A DNA stretch of 64,000 bases from Alloscardovia criceti DSM 17774 (GCF_000376885.1 NZ_AQXR01000010.1:1-64000); one strand, 5' to 3'; positions 17,726-27,521 are shown, numbered from the stretch's first letter. The notes: generated by a model from the sequence alone, not told the origin. Numbers and translations are program-made.

Positions 17726-19255
17726 GTGGAACTATTTCACAGCACACGCAGTACAGATATTCAAGTCACCGCAAAACAGGCTATTCGCCAAGGAATTGCA
17801 GATGACGGCGGTCTTTTCGTCAGCGATGGTTTAGGTCAGAAGACCATTGATGTGGAGTCGCTTCCCGGCAAGAGCTATCAAGATATCGCATATGAGGTGC
17901 TGTCTGCGCTTTTACCGGATTTCACTGAGGAAGAACTGCGCGAGTGCATCACCTCCGCGTACGGTGAAAATTTCAAGGATGAGGCGATTACCCCGCTTCA
18001 GCCATTAGGCATGAATCATATCCTTGAGCTTTTCCATGGGCCAACATCTGCTTTTAAGGATGTGGCTTTGCAGATTTTGCCGCGTTTTATGGCGCATACA
18101 GCCTCTGCGGGTGCTGATGCGGGCGCGGGTGACTCTGCCGACTCTGCTCAATCTGAAACGGATCGCGTGCTGATTTTGACTGCAACCAGTGGCGATACAG
18201 GAAAGGCGGCTTTGGAAGGGTTTGCCGACGTGGACTCTACAGGCATCGTCGTCTTCTACCCTGCCGGTCAGGTCAGCGAAGTGCAACGCTTGCAAATGGT
18301 GACACAGCAGGGCTCCAATGTCGGTGTCGTCGCCGTACATGGCAACTTCGATGATGCACAGGGCAATGTGAAGAAGATTTTCGGTGATGCAGACTTGAGC
18401 AAGGCTATAGCCGAAGAAAGTCACACGCGTTTATCCAGCGCAAACTCGATTAACGTAGGCCGTCTCGTGCCACAAGTTGTGTATTATTTCACCGCTTATG
18501 CTCAGTTGCTCTTCAGCCAAGAAATTAATTTTGGCGATGAGGTCGATTTCATCGTGCCAACAGGCAACTTTGGCGATATCCTCGCAGGATACTATGCCAA
18601 GCGTTTGGGCTTACCAGTTGGAAAATTGGTGGTGGCCAGCGATAAGAATAACGTGCTCTACGATTTCCTTACCACAGGCGCGTATGATCGCAATCGTGAA
18701 TTCTTCACCACCATCTCCCCAAGTATGGATATCCTCATTTCATCCAACTTGGAGCGCATGCTGTATTACTTCAGCGATGGCGATACAGAGCTCATCTCCC
18801 GTTTGATGAACGATTTGGCGGCAACCGGTCGCTATGAAGTGCCTGCAGAAATTATGACGAAGATTCGTGCAGTCTTTGACTGCGGCTGGGCTGACGAAGA
18901 TCAGGTGCGCGCGGCTATCGCCGAATGCTGGGAGGAGAACCAGTATGTGCTCGATCCGCATACCGCCTGCGCTTACCATGTGCTCTCCACCACCGAGGGC
19001 ACGCCTATGGCTCCTCGTGTGGTGCTTGCGACGGCAAGTCCTTACAAGTTCCCACGCGCTGTGCTGGAGGCATTAGGTAAGGAAGCGCCGGCTAGCGACT
19101 TTGCTTGCATGGATGTTTTGCACGAGCTCAGTGGCGTGCCAATTCCACAAAATTTGCGCTCACTCGAGGGGCAAACGGCTCGCTTTGATGCGGAAATCAA
19201 TGTGGAGGATATGCCTGAATATGTCCGCTCGATGGCTGCGCAGTTTGCACAGTAA
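17726..19255 (+). CDS. thrC: Threonine synthase
   Basis: 509 aa from a GTG at 17726 with AAGGG five bases upstream; a longer reading from a TTG at 17666 has no ribosome site. PLP-dependent; converts O-phosphohomoserine to threonine. The N-terminus (ELFHSTRSTD) and the PLP-lysine segment FHGPTSAFKDVALQ mark the longer class of threonine synthases, with LTATSGDTGKAALEG and the FIVPTGNFGD phosphate loop following. A short Ala/Gly/Asp-rich insertion follows the lysine motif. It stands alone on the plus strand and ends in a clear hairpin. Confidence 0.97.
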   Translation: MELFHSTRSTDIQVTAKQAIRQGIADDGGLFVSDGLGQKTIDVESLPGKSYQDIAYEVLSALLPDFTEEELRECITSAYGENFKDEAITPLQPLGMNHILELFHGPTSAFKDVALQILPRFMAHTASAGADAGAGDSADSAQSETDRVLILTATSGDTGKAALEGFADVDSTGIVVFYPAGQVSEVQRLQMVTQQGSNVGVVAVHGNFDDAQGNVKKIFGDADLSKAIAEESHTRLSSANSINVGRLVPQVVYYFTAYAQLLFSQEINFGDEVDFIVPTGNFGDILAGYYAKRLGLPVGKLVVASDKNNVLYDFLTTGAYDRNREFFTTISPSMDILISSNLERMLYYFSDGDTELISRLMNDLAATGRYEVPAEIMTKIRAVFDCGWADEDQVRAAIAECWEENQYVLDPHTACAYHVLSTTEGTPMAPRVVLATASPYKFPRAVLEALGKEAPASDFACMDVLHELSGVPIPQNLRSLEGQTARFDAEINVEDMPEYVRSMAAQFAQ

Positions 19256-19290
19256 TCACAGTAAAAACGTCATCGCTGTATAAATACATT

Positions 19291-19330
19291 TAATCCCTCT
19301 GGTCTTGTGAGACTCAGAGGGATTATTTTG
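19291..19330 (+). terminator. Terminator of thrC
   Basis: TAATCCCTCTG (19291-19301) pairs perfectly with CAGAGGGATTA (19315-19325), loop 13 nt, then TTTTG. Confidence 0.85.
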
Positions 19331-19354
19331 CCATGGGCGCTTGAGGAGTGTGCG

Positions 19355-21091
19355 CTAAAGTGTGCACTCCTCGAGTAACTCTTCAGCGTGTTGCAAGGAG
19401 GTCTGCGTTTGTGACCCGGATAGCATACGCGCAATTTCTTCTACGCGCGCGTTCCCACTCACTTCACGGACCGAAGTAGATGCGCTGGTATCCGTTTTTG
19501 CTTTTGCCACAACGAATTGTTTGCCTGCCCACGCAGCTACCTGAGGCAAGTGCGTGACCACTATGATTTGTGTGCCCCGTGCTAGTAAAGCTAGGCGTTT
19601 GCCCAGTTCTGTAGCAGCCTTACCGCCCACGCCGGCATCGATTTCATCGAAAATCAAGGTAGGTACCGCATCGCCGTCACTATTTGCGTTATTTGTGCTA
19701 TCTTCATTTGCCTTATCGCTGGGCACAGCAGCATGCTTCTTTTCAAAGGCTACCAATTCTAGCGCAAGCATTAGTCGGCTCAGTTCACCACCGGACGCGC
19801 TTTTGCCCAGAGGAAGCCACGGTGAGCCAGGAAACGGCATAAATTCGAAAGCCACCGTATCCATGCCGAAAAGGTCCAGAGTATCTTTTTCGGTCACGCG
19901 AATCTGCAGTGCAGAGCCTTCCATGGCCAAAGACTTCAATTCCTCGGTAACCTTCTCCCCCAGCTCTTGGGCCGCGTTCTCCCGTGTGTGCATTAATTTT
20001 TGGGCGAGTTTTCGGGCTTCTTCGTAGGCATCCTCCACCTGCTTTTTCAGCTCTTCGATGCGCTCCGGGGAGGCGTCCAAATCTTCCAGATCAAACTGCG
20101 CCTTTTCCTTCCACGCCATCACATCTTTCAGCGTAGGTCCCCATCTCTTCGTGAGTTCATCCAGATCATGGATGCGCGCATGAATGGTGTCCAGCTCTTG
20201 AGGATTAATCTCCTCATCCTCACCGCGAGCCAAGGAGTACACGATATCTTGGATTTCATCATTGACAGACTCGAGGCGAGACACTAATTCTGCCATCTGC
20301 TCGATTCTGTCCACAGAATGTAACTCATGAATGGCTAGAGCCAGCAACTGGCTAACCGATTGGCCTTCACCTTCCGCCGATGAATCTAAAGCTTGAAGCG
20401 CTTGAGCTTGCGCACTGGCAATCTCCGCCGCATTTTCGATGTATTGGAGACGAGATTTCAGCTCCTCTTCTTCACCCTCATGCGGATCTACGGCGTCGAT
20501 GCGCGCAATGGCGTCTTTTAAATAGTCAATCTGCGCCACGGCTTCAGACTGTGCCCCTTGAAGCTGCTCGAGCTTCGTTTTCAAGGTCGTATAGCGCTCA
20601 AACGCCGCGGCATACTCGCGATACTCAGCTGCATTGGCCGCAAATCCGTCGAGAAAATCACGCTGCTTGGAGGCACTTGCTATTTTTAATTGCTCAGACT
20701 GGCCATGGATAGTGACGAGTTCCGAACTAATCTGCGTCAGTACGGTACGAGGCACACTGTGACCATTGAGAACCGCGCGTGAGCGTCCCGTTTTTGGCAC
20801 AGTACGATTGATGAAAAGCTGGTCATCTACGCACGCGCTGCCCGCGGATTCAGCCAGGTTTTGGATGGCAGCATTGTTTGACACATCGAAGATAGCCTGC
20901 ACCCATGCCTGATCAGCATCTACGCCTACGCGGGAAGCTTGGGATTGCGCACCAGAAATGAGCTCAATGGCATTCAGGAGCATGGATTTACCTGCACCCG
21001 TTTCACCCGTAATCACATTCATACCCGCGTGTGGCTCAATGCGGGCGTGACGTATAGGTCCTAATGAGCGAATTTCAAGTTCTTCAAGCAC
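19355..21091 (-). CDS. recN: DNA repair protein RecN
   Basis: 578 aa SMC-like ATPase acting in double-strand break repair. Walker A GETGAGKS at 29-36; long coiled-coil arms in the middle rich in Glu/Leu/Gln; ABC-type signature ASGGELSRLMLALE, and Walker B LIFDEIDAGVGG in the C-terminal half. A Ser/Asn/Asp-rich insert sits between signature and Walker B. The start follows the nadK stop directly, so the pair is probably coupled. Confidence 0.97.
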   Translation of the reverse strand: MLEELEIRSLGPIRHARIEPHAGMNVITGETGAGKSMLLNAIELISGAQSQASRVGVDADQAWVQAIFDVSNNAAIQNLAESAGSACVDDQLFINRTVPKTGRSRAVLNGHSVPRTVLTQISSELVTIHGQSEQLKIASASKQRDFLDGFAANAAEYREYAAAFERYTTLKTKLEQLQGAQSEAVAQIDYLKDAIARIDAVDPHEGEEEELKSRLQYIENAAEIASAQAQALQALDSSAEGEGQSVSQLLALAIHELHSVDRIEQMAELVSRLESVNDEIQDIVYSLARGEDEEINPQELDTIHARIHDLDELTKRWGPTLKDVMAWKEKAQFDLEDLDASPERIEELKKQVEDAYEEARKLAQKLMHTRENAAQELGEKVTEELKSLAMEGSALQIRVTEKDTLDLFGMDTVAFEFMPFPGSPWLPLGKSASGGELSRLMLALELVAFEKKHAAVPSDKANEDSTNNANSDGDAVPTLIFDEIDAGVGGKAATELGKRLALLARGTQIIVVTHLPQVAAWAGKQFVVAKAKTDTSASTSVREVSGNARVEEIARMLSGSQTQTSLQHAEELLEECTL

Positions 21092-22006
21092 TTATTTCCC
21101 ATAGCCTTTCTTTTCCGAAGCAGTTTCGCGCCATCCACGCACCGGCAGGTCGAATTTTCTGACCAAACGGTCGGTAAATACCGTTCCCGTCAAATGTGCC
21201 AATCGTAATATGCTGGAGGACTGGCGTACACGCACGTGTGATCCTCGAGGCACGATGCATTGGCGTCGTCCATCGCAGCAAATCCAACCATCCGTGGCTG
21301 AAGATTCCAAAACACGCAAATCAAAAGTTGAGGTAGAGCCGATGACCAGCGGATGTGCAAATAGCGCATGAGCGGCGATAGGTGTTAATTCCAAAGCCTG
21401 CACATCCGGCCAAATCACGGGACCGCCGGCAGAAAAAGCATAGGCGGTAGAGCCCGTAGGCGTAGACACCACTACACCATCGCAGCCGAAGGAACTCATC
21501 GCCACATTGTCAACGCTAATGCCTAACTCCACCATGCGCGTGCGATCCTCGTGACCCAGCACCATATCATTCAAGGCCCAATCGCAAATAATATCGGAGC
21601 TACCTGGCAGATAGAGCTCCACTGCTGCAATCATGCGCTCCTCAATGGTGTAATCGCGTTCTGCGATTTTTTGCATGGCACTGTTGAGCTCAAAACTTTC
21701 AAACTCTGCCAAGAAACCCACATGACCTGTGTTGATACCAATAATCGGCACTCGCGTCCCCTTGACGAGTTCTACCGCTCGCAAAATAGTGCCATCGCCA
21801 CCCAGAACGACTACGATTTCCACGCTGTCATCCACAGGCGCAGCATGCACACCAAATTGTTGAACGTCAGGAATATCATCGCGCAAAGTGACATCAAAAC
21901 CAAGCTCAGTTAGCTGACGAAGTGCTTGATTGACAGTTGGGTGATCATGTAATGCCGCATGGGTAACAACCACAGCCTTACGCTGATTCGTGGCATCATC
22001 GCTCAT
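21092..22006 (-). CDS. nadK: NAD kinase
   Basis: 304 aa from the ATG at 22006, which has a strong AGGAGGT ribosome site; an upstream in-frame start at 22039 lacks one. Phosphorylates NAD to NADP. The GGDG motif is at 69-72 (VVLGGDGTILRA) and the substrate loop TPTGSTAYAFSAGGP follows in the C-terminal beta domain. Order tlyA-nadK-recN is conserved in actinobacteria. Confidence 0.96.
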   Translation of the reverse strand: MSDDATNQRKAVVVTHAALHDHPTVNQALRQLTELGFDVTLRDDIPDVQQFGVHAAPVDDSVEIVVVLGGDGTILRAVELVKGTRVPIIGINTGHVGFLAEFESFELNSAMQKIAERDYTIEERMIAAVELYLPGSSDIICDWALNDMVLGHEDRTRMVELGISVDNVAMSSFGCDGVVVSTPTGSTAYAFSAGGPVIWPDVQALELTPIAAHALFAHPLVIGSTSTFDLRVLESSATDGWICCDGRRQCIVPRGSHVRVRQSSSILRLAHLTGTVFTDRLVRKFDLPVRGWRETASEKKGYGK

Positions 22007-22087
22007 AGTTACCTCCTCAGACCGAATGCATATGGTCACACTGTCTCTATTCTAGCGAGGAGAGCTCCCAGCCATGCTCTGAGAAAA

Positions 22088-22843
22088 CTATGCGCGAGTT
22101 ATCCACAATAAGTATTCTTGATTGCCATGCGTGCCCGTAATAGCAGAAGGCGTAACCTCCCGAATAGTGAAGCCCTGGTCTTGCGCACATTGGGTAACCT
22201 TATCGATGGCTTCTTGACGGTATGCATCCTGAGTGACGATACCACCCTTGCCCAGCTTGGACCGCCCCACCTCAAATTGCGGCTTAATAAGCAAAACCGC
22301 ATGAGAATCCGTAGGCATAATCTGCGCCAAAACAGGAATCACATAAGTCAGTGAAATAAAAGATACGTCCGATACCACCAAATCTGGTGCAAATTCAAGA
22401 TCTGCAGGGTTGACATCGCGAATGTTTACGCCACTAGCATCGATAACCCGTAGATCCTGCTCAATGAGCGGATCCAACTGATCATGTCCCACGTCCAGCG
22501 CGATAACTTTCTGAGCACCCTGCTGCAGCAGTACTTGGGTAAAGCCTCCCGTAGATGCGCCCACATCTAGGCAATTTTTACCTTCAGGCGTTGGCAAACC
22601 ATGCGGGATAAATATTTCTAAGGCTTCCACTAGCTTGATGGCGCCGCGCGATACATACTGACCGCTAGAGCGAATATCTGCATTCACACGAATCTCGTCA
22701 CTCTCGGATACAGTCAGCGAAGCCTTGGCTTTTTCCGGTGAACCGTTGACAAGTACAGCTCCGGAATCAATCAACTGCTGAGCGCGCGAACGTGTGGGCG
22801 CTAAACCGCGACTGACGAGTTCTTTATCTAAACGCTGAGCCAT
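22088..22843 (-). CDS. tlyA: TlyA family rRNA methyltransferase / hemolysin-like
   Basis: 251 aa. N-terminal S4 RNA-binding domain (about 1-60, RLDKELVSRGLAPTRSRA), then a Rossmann methyltransferase with the SAM loop CLDVGASTGGF at 91-101 and Lys70 of the K-D-K-E set typical of 2'-O-methyltransferases. In mycobacteria TlyA methylates 16S and 23S rRNA and confers capreomycin sensitivity; the same activity here is inferred. It starts three bases after the stop of the small upstream gene. Confidence 0.92.
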   Translation of the reverse strand: MAQRLDKELVSRGLAPTRSRAQQLIDSGAVLVNGSPEKAKASLTVSESDEIRVNADIRSSGQYVSRGAIKLVEALEIFIPHGLPTPEGKNCLDVGASTGGFTQVLLQQGAQKVIALDVGHDQLDPLIEQDLRVIDASGVNIRDVNPADLEFAPDLVVSDVSFISLTYVIPVLAQIMPTDSHAVLLIKPQFEVGRSKLGKGGIVTQDAYRQEAIDKVTQCAQDQGFTIREVTPSAITGTHGNQEYLLWITRA

Positions 22844-22846
22844 GAA

Positions 22847-23011
22847 CTATTCGTCACCTTTGTGATTGTTTTCATCCAGCTCGGATTGCAAATTTTCCAG
22901 CACCTGCGTGTAATGCTCGATTACTGCAGAAAAATCGGCATCCTCACTCAAAGGCTGGGCGCCGTTCTGCTGAGAAAAATCTGCAGAATATTCCGTTTCC
23001 TTAGGCTGCAT
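22847..23011 (-). CDS. Small conserved hypothetical protein, 54 aa
   Basis: 54 aa from ATG 23011, eight bases after the HAD gene's stop, ending three bases before tlyA. Acidic, with one amphipathic helix (FSAVIEHYTQVLENLQSEL). A longer in-frame reading from 23152 overlaps the HAD gene and is unlikely. The tight packing on both sides supports a real gene. No function is known to me. Confidence 0.6.
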   Translation of the reverse strand: MQPKETEYSADFSQQNGAQPLSEDADFSAVIEHYTQVLENLQSELDENNHKGDE

Positions 23012-23021
23012 AATGGTCGGC

Positions 23022-24122
23022 TTATTTTGTGAACTCAGCGCGGAAATCTTCCACGAATTGGGCAGCAAAATGAGGTAGCTGGATATCACCGGCACGGATA
23101 TTCCCACGATCCACAGCAGCCCAAGCCACGCTGGCCGCTGCACGCAACGCATTCAGACTAGAAATATTGTCTGTCTGCTCAGCTCCATCGACCTCAATAC
23201 GCAGCTGCGAGCCATCCATCCAGGCGCGCGCATTATCACACGTGGCCTGAGCGTCAGACACCTCCACCTGAGGCTGTGGTGTGGAGAGCCCCAGCAAATC
23301 GACGCAAATGTAAGTAGGACGCAAAATCGGTTCTGCGGTAATGATTTGCTGAGCATCCGCCACGCCCGTCAAGACCACTGCACTATCGTAACCGCCACGA
23401 TTTGCAGCCTCAATATCCGTATCCAAGCGGTCACCCACCGGCAAGCAATTTTCTGTTTCGACCATATGCTCTGTAGGGCTAAACAAATGACGAGCCTGAT
23501 GATACATGGCGGCTTCAGGCTTTCCGGCAGAATCCAGAGGCTCCTGACCCGTGGTTTTGATGACAGCCAACTGGAGCGCACCCGTGCCGGGCGCAATGCC
23601 CTGCTCGCGCGGCAAGGTCAGGTCACGATTCGTGACATAATACTGTGCCCCGTTTTCGATGGCGTAACAGGCTTCAGCCAGCTGAGCCCAGCCAATTTCT
23701 GGGTACCACGACTGAATAATGGCATCTGGTTTGTCCGCGGCCTTATCCACCACTGTGAGGCCAACTTTTTCAATCTCATCGCGCAAATGATCTTTGCCGA
23801 TGACCAGCACGGAAGCCCCCTGAGGTAGCTTTTCTGCCAGCATAACGGAGGACACCATAGCCGAAGTGATGACATCCGTGCCGTGCGCATCCACACCGAA
23901 GCTACTGATTTGCTCCGCCACCACGTCTGGGAAACGCGACGGATTATTGGTGGTATAAGCAATGCGCATACCTTGCTCGGCCGCCTGTGCAATGCCGGAA
24001 GCAGCATTATCTACAGGATTTGCACCGCGATAAACAACCCCGTCCAGATCCAGTAGTGCAAGTGTGTAGCGTTGTGCTAATGGTGTAGCACTTCCTTTAA
24101 TCTTTACGGGATACTTCGTCAC
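23022..24122 (-). CDS. HAD-superfamily (IIA) hydrolase
   Basis: 366 aa from a GTG at 24122 with AGGAG seven bases upstream; the longer frame to 24170 lacks a ribosome site. HAD motif I LALLDLDGVVY, motif II YTTNN, and motif III-like PVGDRLDTDIEA are present, a NagD-like architecture. The C-terminal ~90 residues form an extra segment after the HAD core. Paralogous to the protein at 12789. The substrate is unknown. Last of the tyrS-TPR protein series before the small gene and tlyA. Confidence 0.88.
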   Translation of the reverse strand: MTKYPVKIKGSATPLAQRYTLALLDLDGVVYRGANPVDNAASGIAQAAEQGMRIAYTTNNPSRFPDVVAEQISSFGVDAHGTDVITSAMVSSVMLAEKLPQGASVLVIGKDHLRDEIEKVGLTVVDKAADKPDAIIQSWYPEIGWAQLAEACYAIENGAQYYVTNRDLTLPREQGIAPGTGALQLAVIKTTGQEPLDSAGKPEAAMYHQARHLFSPTEHMVETENCLPVGDRLDTDIEAANRGGYDSAVVLTGVADAQQIITAEPILRPTYICVDLLGLSTPQPQVEVSDAQATCDNARAWMDGSQLRIEVDGAEQTDNISSLNALRAAASVAWAAVDRGNIRAGDIQLPHFAAQFVEDFRAEFTK

Positions 24123-24194
24123 AGGGATACTCCTCGCTGGTATGCGCATATATAAATTGGTCGTTGTCAATTCTATGCAGCAACAGAATACAGA

Positions 24195-25703
24195 TTAATC
24201 TTCAACTTCTTCTGTTGCCGCTTCTTCTGCTGATGAATCGTCGGTTGATGAATCGACTGTGTTTTCTTCTTTTGAACTGTTTTCGGAAGGCTCATCGGTG
24301 GAATTCTCTTCAGAATCCTCCTCAGAATTCTCAGCAGAGTCCTCTTCAATATCTTCGCTATCTTCAGAATCTTCGTCTTGTGCTTCGCCACGATACGATG
24401 CAAATTCGCTCGGATCGATGCCTAAGCCTTCCAGCATGTCATCGTCAACGAATTCCAAATCGTTGTCCACATAAACGTCTGCCTCATCCAAATCATCGAC
24501 ATCGGCGTATTGTGCCTCCAGACGATCGAGCAAATCGTTCAGTTTTTCCGCTTCTTCGTTGCGGCCGGCGAGTTCGAGGAAGTTCTGCTCTGCTTGCACC
24601 GCACGCATGCGATACGCGCCGCCCACACCTTGCGCATGAGCGATGGTGTGTACAACTTCCACAGCCTTATCAAACAAATCAAGATCTGCCAATGCGCCCG
24701 CGTATACGAGGAAGAGCTCAGCCTTAGCCTCTCCCCTCAAACGCTTAGCGTCATCGGATAGTGCAATATCCACAGCCTTTTGAGGATTACCCAAGCCACG
24801 CTCACAGTCTGCCATGAATGGCAAATAATCACCATACCCATTCATGCGATACGCGGTGCGGAATTCACGCAATGCCAGCTTGTAATTGCCCTGACGGTAA
24901 GCCACAAAAGCTAAGGTTTCACGAGAGACATCCACGCGAGAAGCTTGACGCGCTACCCATTGGGCATGCTCCATCGCCAACTGTGGGTCTTCCTCTTCCA
25001 AGGCGTAAGCGGCGAGCATGTGCAGGCCGATATTTTCTGCATGCTCCTTGGATAAACCGCGCAAACGCTCTTTTTCATCGGATGACAGCATGGACCATTC
25101 GAGGCCCTTTGGCATCTTTGGCTCGCCTGGACGACGGTCTGTATAAGGATTCTGCGATGGGAAGCTTAACGTGCCATCGGAATTCTTGCGTGGACGGTCA
25201 TAGTTTTGAGAGGACTGACGGCCGTTGTGATTTCCGCGCTGGTTGCTGAAACCGCGAGACCTATCGCCGCGGCCATCTTCGCGACGGAATTCGTTATCTG
25301 TGCGCTCATTGTCTGGGCGGGAATTGCGCTCGTAGCGTGGATTGCCGCCTTGTGAACGGTTGTCATTGCGACGGCGTGAACCGTGGAAGTCGCGACGATC
25401 CGAACGATCGAAACGGCCATTTCCTTCAAAACGACGACCTTCAGAGCGACGTCCCTCGGAATTACGACCTTCGCTGCGGTCAAAACGACGCTCTTCGCCA
25501 TCCTCACGACGACGATCAGAATTGAATTTTCCAGCACCGCTCCTCTTGCGGAAGCCACCGCCATTGCGGTTACCGCCCGACTTGCCATTGCGAGAGAATC
25601 CGCGTCCGGAGCCATTTGAGGAACCGCGTCGGTTTCCACCGAATCCGCCGCCGCTCTTGCCATTACGTCCGCCGGAGCGACGATTAGATTGATTTTCTGC
25701 CAT
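24195..25703 (-). CDS. Disordered RG-rich / TPR-like / acidic-tail protein
   Basis: 502 aa in three parts. Residues 1-190 are low complexity, dominated by Gly, Arg, Asn, Ser and Asp with many RG/RR/GG steps, like RNA-binding disordered tails. Residues ~190-410 are helical with TPR-like pairs (LAFVAYRQGNYKLALREF, AYRMRAVQAEQNFLE). The last ~70 residues are almost all Glu, Asp, Ser and Asn. The protein is thus strongly basic at one end and acidic at the other. It begins three bases after tyrS ends, so it is cotranscribed with the synthetase. Related actinobacterial proteins are annotated only as TPR or hypothetical. Confidence 0.85.
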   Translation of the reverse strand: MAENQSNRRSGGRNGKSGGGFGGNRRGSSNGSGRGFSRNGKSGGNRNGGGFRKRSGAGKFNSDRRREDGEERRFDRSEGRNSEGRRSEGRRFEGNGRFDRSDRRDFHGSRRRNDNRSQGGNPRYERNSRPDNERTDNEFRREDGRGDRSRGFSNQRGNHNGRQSSQNYDRPRKNSDGTLSFPSQNPYTDRRPGEPKMPKGLEWSMLSSDEKERLRGLSKEHAENIGLHMLAAYALEEEDPQLAMEHAQWVARQASRVDVSRETLAFVAYRQGNYKLALREFRTAYRMNGYGDYLPFMADCERGLGNPQKAVDIALSDDAKRLRGEAKAELFLVYAGALADLDLFDKAVEVVHTIAHAQGVGGAYRMRAVQAEQNFLELAGRNEEAEKLNDLLDRLEAQYADVDDLDEADVYVDNDLEFVDDDMLEGLGIDPSEFASYRGEAQDEDSEDSEDIEEDSAENSEEDSEENSTDEPSENSSKEENTVDSSTDDSSAEEAATEEVED

Positions 25704-25706
25704 ACC

Positions 25707-27026
25707 TTATTTTGCCTCCACAGCACCAAGTGCTTTTTTGCCTCGACGAACGAGAGCGAAACGATTGAAAAGGAAATCTTCGCTGCTGAGCACAGCTTCA
25801 GCGTCCTCTACGCGCTGATTGTTGACGTATACGCCGCCACCATTAATGGTTTTGCGAGCCTCAGAAATCGATTTGAAAAGTCCGGAAGCGACTCCCGCTT
25901 CCACTACGCGCATGCCAACCTGACCTACTGCGAAGACTTTTTCACCATTATCACCGTCAATTTTAACGCCTTCTAGCGCTGCTTCCAAAGTCTGCTCGTC
26001 CAAGCTGGACAATTCGCCACGACCAAACAAGGCAGCCGATGCGTCGATGGCACCCTGAGCAGCCTGATCGCCATGGACAAAGCTGGTTACTTCCCAGGCA
26101 AGCACACGCTGTGCCTCACGCGCACCCGGATTCGTATTTACTTCCTGCTCCAGACGTTCAATTTCCGTCTTAGGCAAGAAGGTGAAGAACTTCAAAAGCT
26201 TAATAACTTCGCTATCTGGCTGATTGAACCAGAACTGGTAGAACTTGTATGGGCTAAACATGCTAGCATCCAGCCATATGGCACCGCCCTCAGACTTACC
26301 AAACTTCTTACCCTGAGAATCCGTGATAATTGGACTGGTCAGCACATGCACCGAAGCGCCACGCACCTTGCGAATCAAGTCCAGACCGGATGTGAGGTTG
26401 CCCCACTGGTCTGCACCACCCGTTTGCAAGGTTACACCATATTCGTCGTACAAATGCAAGAAGTCATTGCCCTGAAGAACTTGGTAGCTAAATTCGGTAA
26501 ACGAAATACCTTCTTCAGAATTCAAGCGACGTGCCACCGTATCCTTGGCAAGCATGGTACCCAAGCGGAAATTCTTACCTACATCGCGCAAGAAATCGAT
26601 GACATTCATCTGTGCAGTCCAATCGTAATTGGATACAAAACGCACAGGGTTTTCACCCTCGGTCACGAGGAAACGGGAAATCTGGCTGCGCAGACGGTCT
26701 GTCCATTCCGCCACGATTTCCTTAGAATTCAAGACACGCTCGCCGCTTTGACGCGGATCGCCAATCAAACCGGTAGCGCCACCCACCAAAGCGATTGGGT
26801 GGTGTCCCGCTTCCTGCAAATGGCGCAGCATCAAAACTTGAACAAGATTTCCAATATGGATAGAAGCAGCCGTTGGATCAAAACCGCAATAATAAGTGAT
26901 TGGTTCTCCGTTAAGCGCCAGTGCGAGTTGTTCGCGATCTGTGGACTGATTAATCAGACCACGCCATTCAAGTTCTTCAAGGAGCGTATCAAAGCCAGCT
27001 TCCTTGTAGTTCCTAACTTGAGCCAT
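25707..27026 (-). CDS. tyrS: Tyrosyl-tRNA synthetase
   Basis: 439 aa from the ATG at 27026 (GGAGGA upstream). A longer frame to 27125 is not supported. Charges tRNA-Tyr. The HIGH motif is HIGN at 57-60, the KMSKS loop appears as KFGKSEGG, and a C-terminal S4 domain closes the protein ([10 protein letters not shown]). Length matches TyrS of class TyrRS-S. Its long upstream region (to 27521) lacks a T-box consensus. First gene of the leftward tyrS-TPR-HAD-tlyA-nadK-recN series. Confidence 0.97.
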   Translation of the reverse strand: MAQVRNYKEAGFDTLLEELEWRGLINQSTDREQLALALNGEPITYYCGFDPTAASIHIGNLVQVLMLRHLQEAGHHPIALVGGATGLIGDPRQSGERVLNSKEIVAEWTDRLRSQISRFLVTEGENPVRFVSNYDWTAQMNVIDFLRDVGKNFRLGTMLAKDTVARRLNSEEGISFTEFSYQVLQGNDFLHLYDEYGVTLQTGGADQWGNLTSGLDLIRKVRGASVHVLTSPIITDSQGKKFGKSEGGAIWLDASMFSPYKFYQFWFNQPDSEVIKLLKFFTFLPKTEIERLEQEVNTNPGAREAQRVLAWEVTSFVHGDQAAQGAIDASAALFGRGELSSLDEQTLEAALEGVKIDGDNGEKVFAVGQVGMRVVEAGVASGLFKSISEARKTINGGGVYVNNQRVEDAEAVLSSEDFLFNRFALVRRGKKALGAVEAK

Positions 27027-27223
27027 GGGAAAACTATCCTCCAAATCAGTAGTTTTGATGTAAAAACGCTGTTTTATTGTTAAAATCGGCGTAAATCCGT
27101 ATCCTTTAGTTTCCCATGTGAGCACGACTTTATGCCCGTCGAAAACGTGGAATTCTTTGCTCTGGAGCGGTGCTTTGTATACCAGTCATCTCTGGGCATA
27201 TCGCGGGCTTTATATCGAAAAAC

Positions 27224-27258
27224 AAAATGCGTAGCGTGGGTGACACACTACGCATTTT
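27224..27258 (-). terminator. Hairpin terminator downstream of the thiamine-binding gene / RNA candidate
   Basis: AAAATGCGTAG (27224-27234) pairs perfectly with CTACGCATTTT (27248-27258), loop 13 nt; on the minus strand the tail TTTTGTTTTTCG follows. It is about 260 bases past the thiamine-binding gene's stop and 198 before tyrS. Confidence 0.85.
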
Positions 27259-27342
27259 ATCTCTATCACATTTGTGGTGAAATGAAACCCTTGGGTTCAT
27301 TCCCGCATTTGCTCTGAGTAGCAGGCACCCTTCCGCAAATCT

Positions 27343-27480
27343 GTGTGCTCGCGGTTTTTCTTCTATTGCACATACTTCATCCCCTATAGCAATCACGCGT
27401 GCCTGAACGGTTATGCACCTATTCAATGTGTACGAGAAAGCATAGCGTGAGCTTCGAGGGGCAGCATATCGCGAGCGCGC
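27343..27480 (-). ncRNA. Candidate rod-shaped structured RNA between the thiamine-binding gene and tyrS
   Basis: Nested complementary segments run through this gene-free stretch: 27347-27353 with 27470-27476 (7 pairs; 11 with wobbles if read on the plus strand), 27381-27385 with 27457-27461, 27388-27390 with 27451-27453, 27393-27398 with 27445-27450, and 27412-27416 with 27440-27444. On the minus strand 27370-27375 also pairs with 27464-27469. The result is a long rod with internal bubbles, reminiscent of 6S-type RNA. A terminator follows on the minus strand at 27224-27258. Family and strand are not certain; it could be a long 3' UTR or a tyrS leader. Confidence 0.4.
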
Positions 27481-27521
27481 CTATTGTGTCGGAACGAATC
27501 TGCTCAGAACTCTCAATGATG

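Noticed and set aside
24164-24727. Leu/Arg-rich plus-strand frame opposite the acidic tail of the TPR protein
   Set aside because: Product of reading Glu/Ser-rich codons in antisense; low-complexity artefact.
27130-27426. 98-codon minus-strand frame upstream of tyrS
   Set aside because: It runs through a strong terminator hairpin and the nested RNA pairings, with no ribosome site or family resemblance.
27027-27521. T-box leader for tyrS
   Set aside because: The conserved T-box sequence (AGGGTGG-N-ACCGCG type) is absent on the minus strand.
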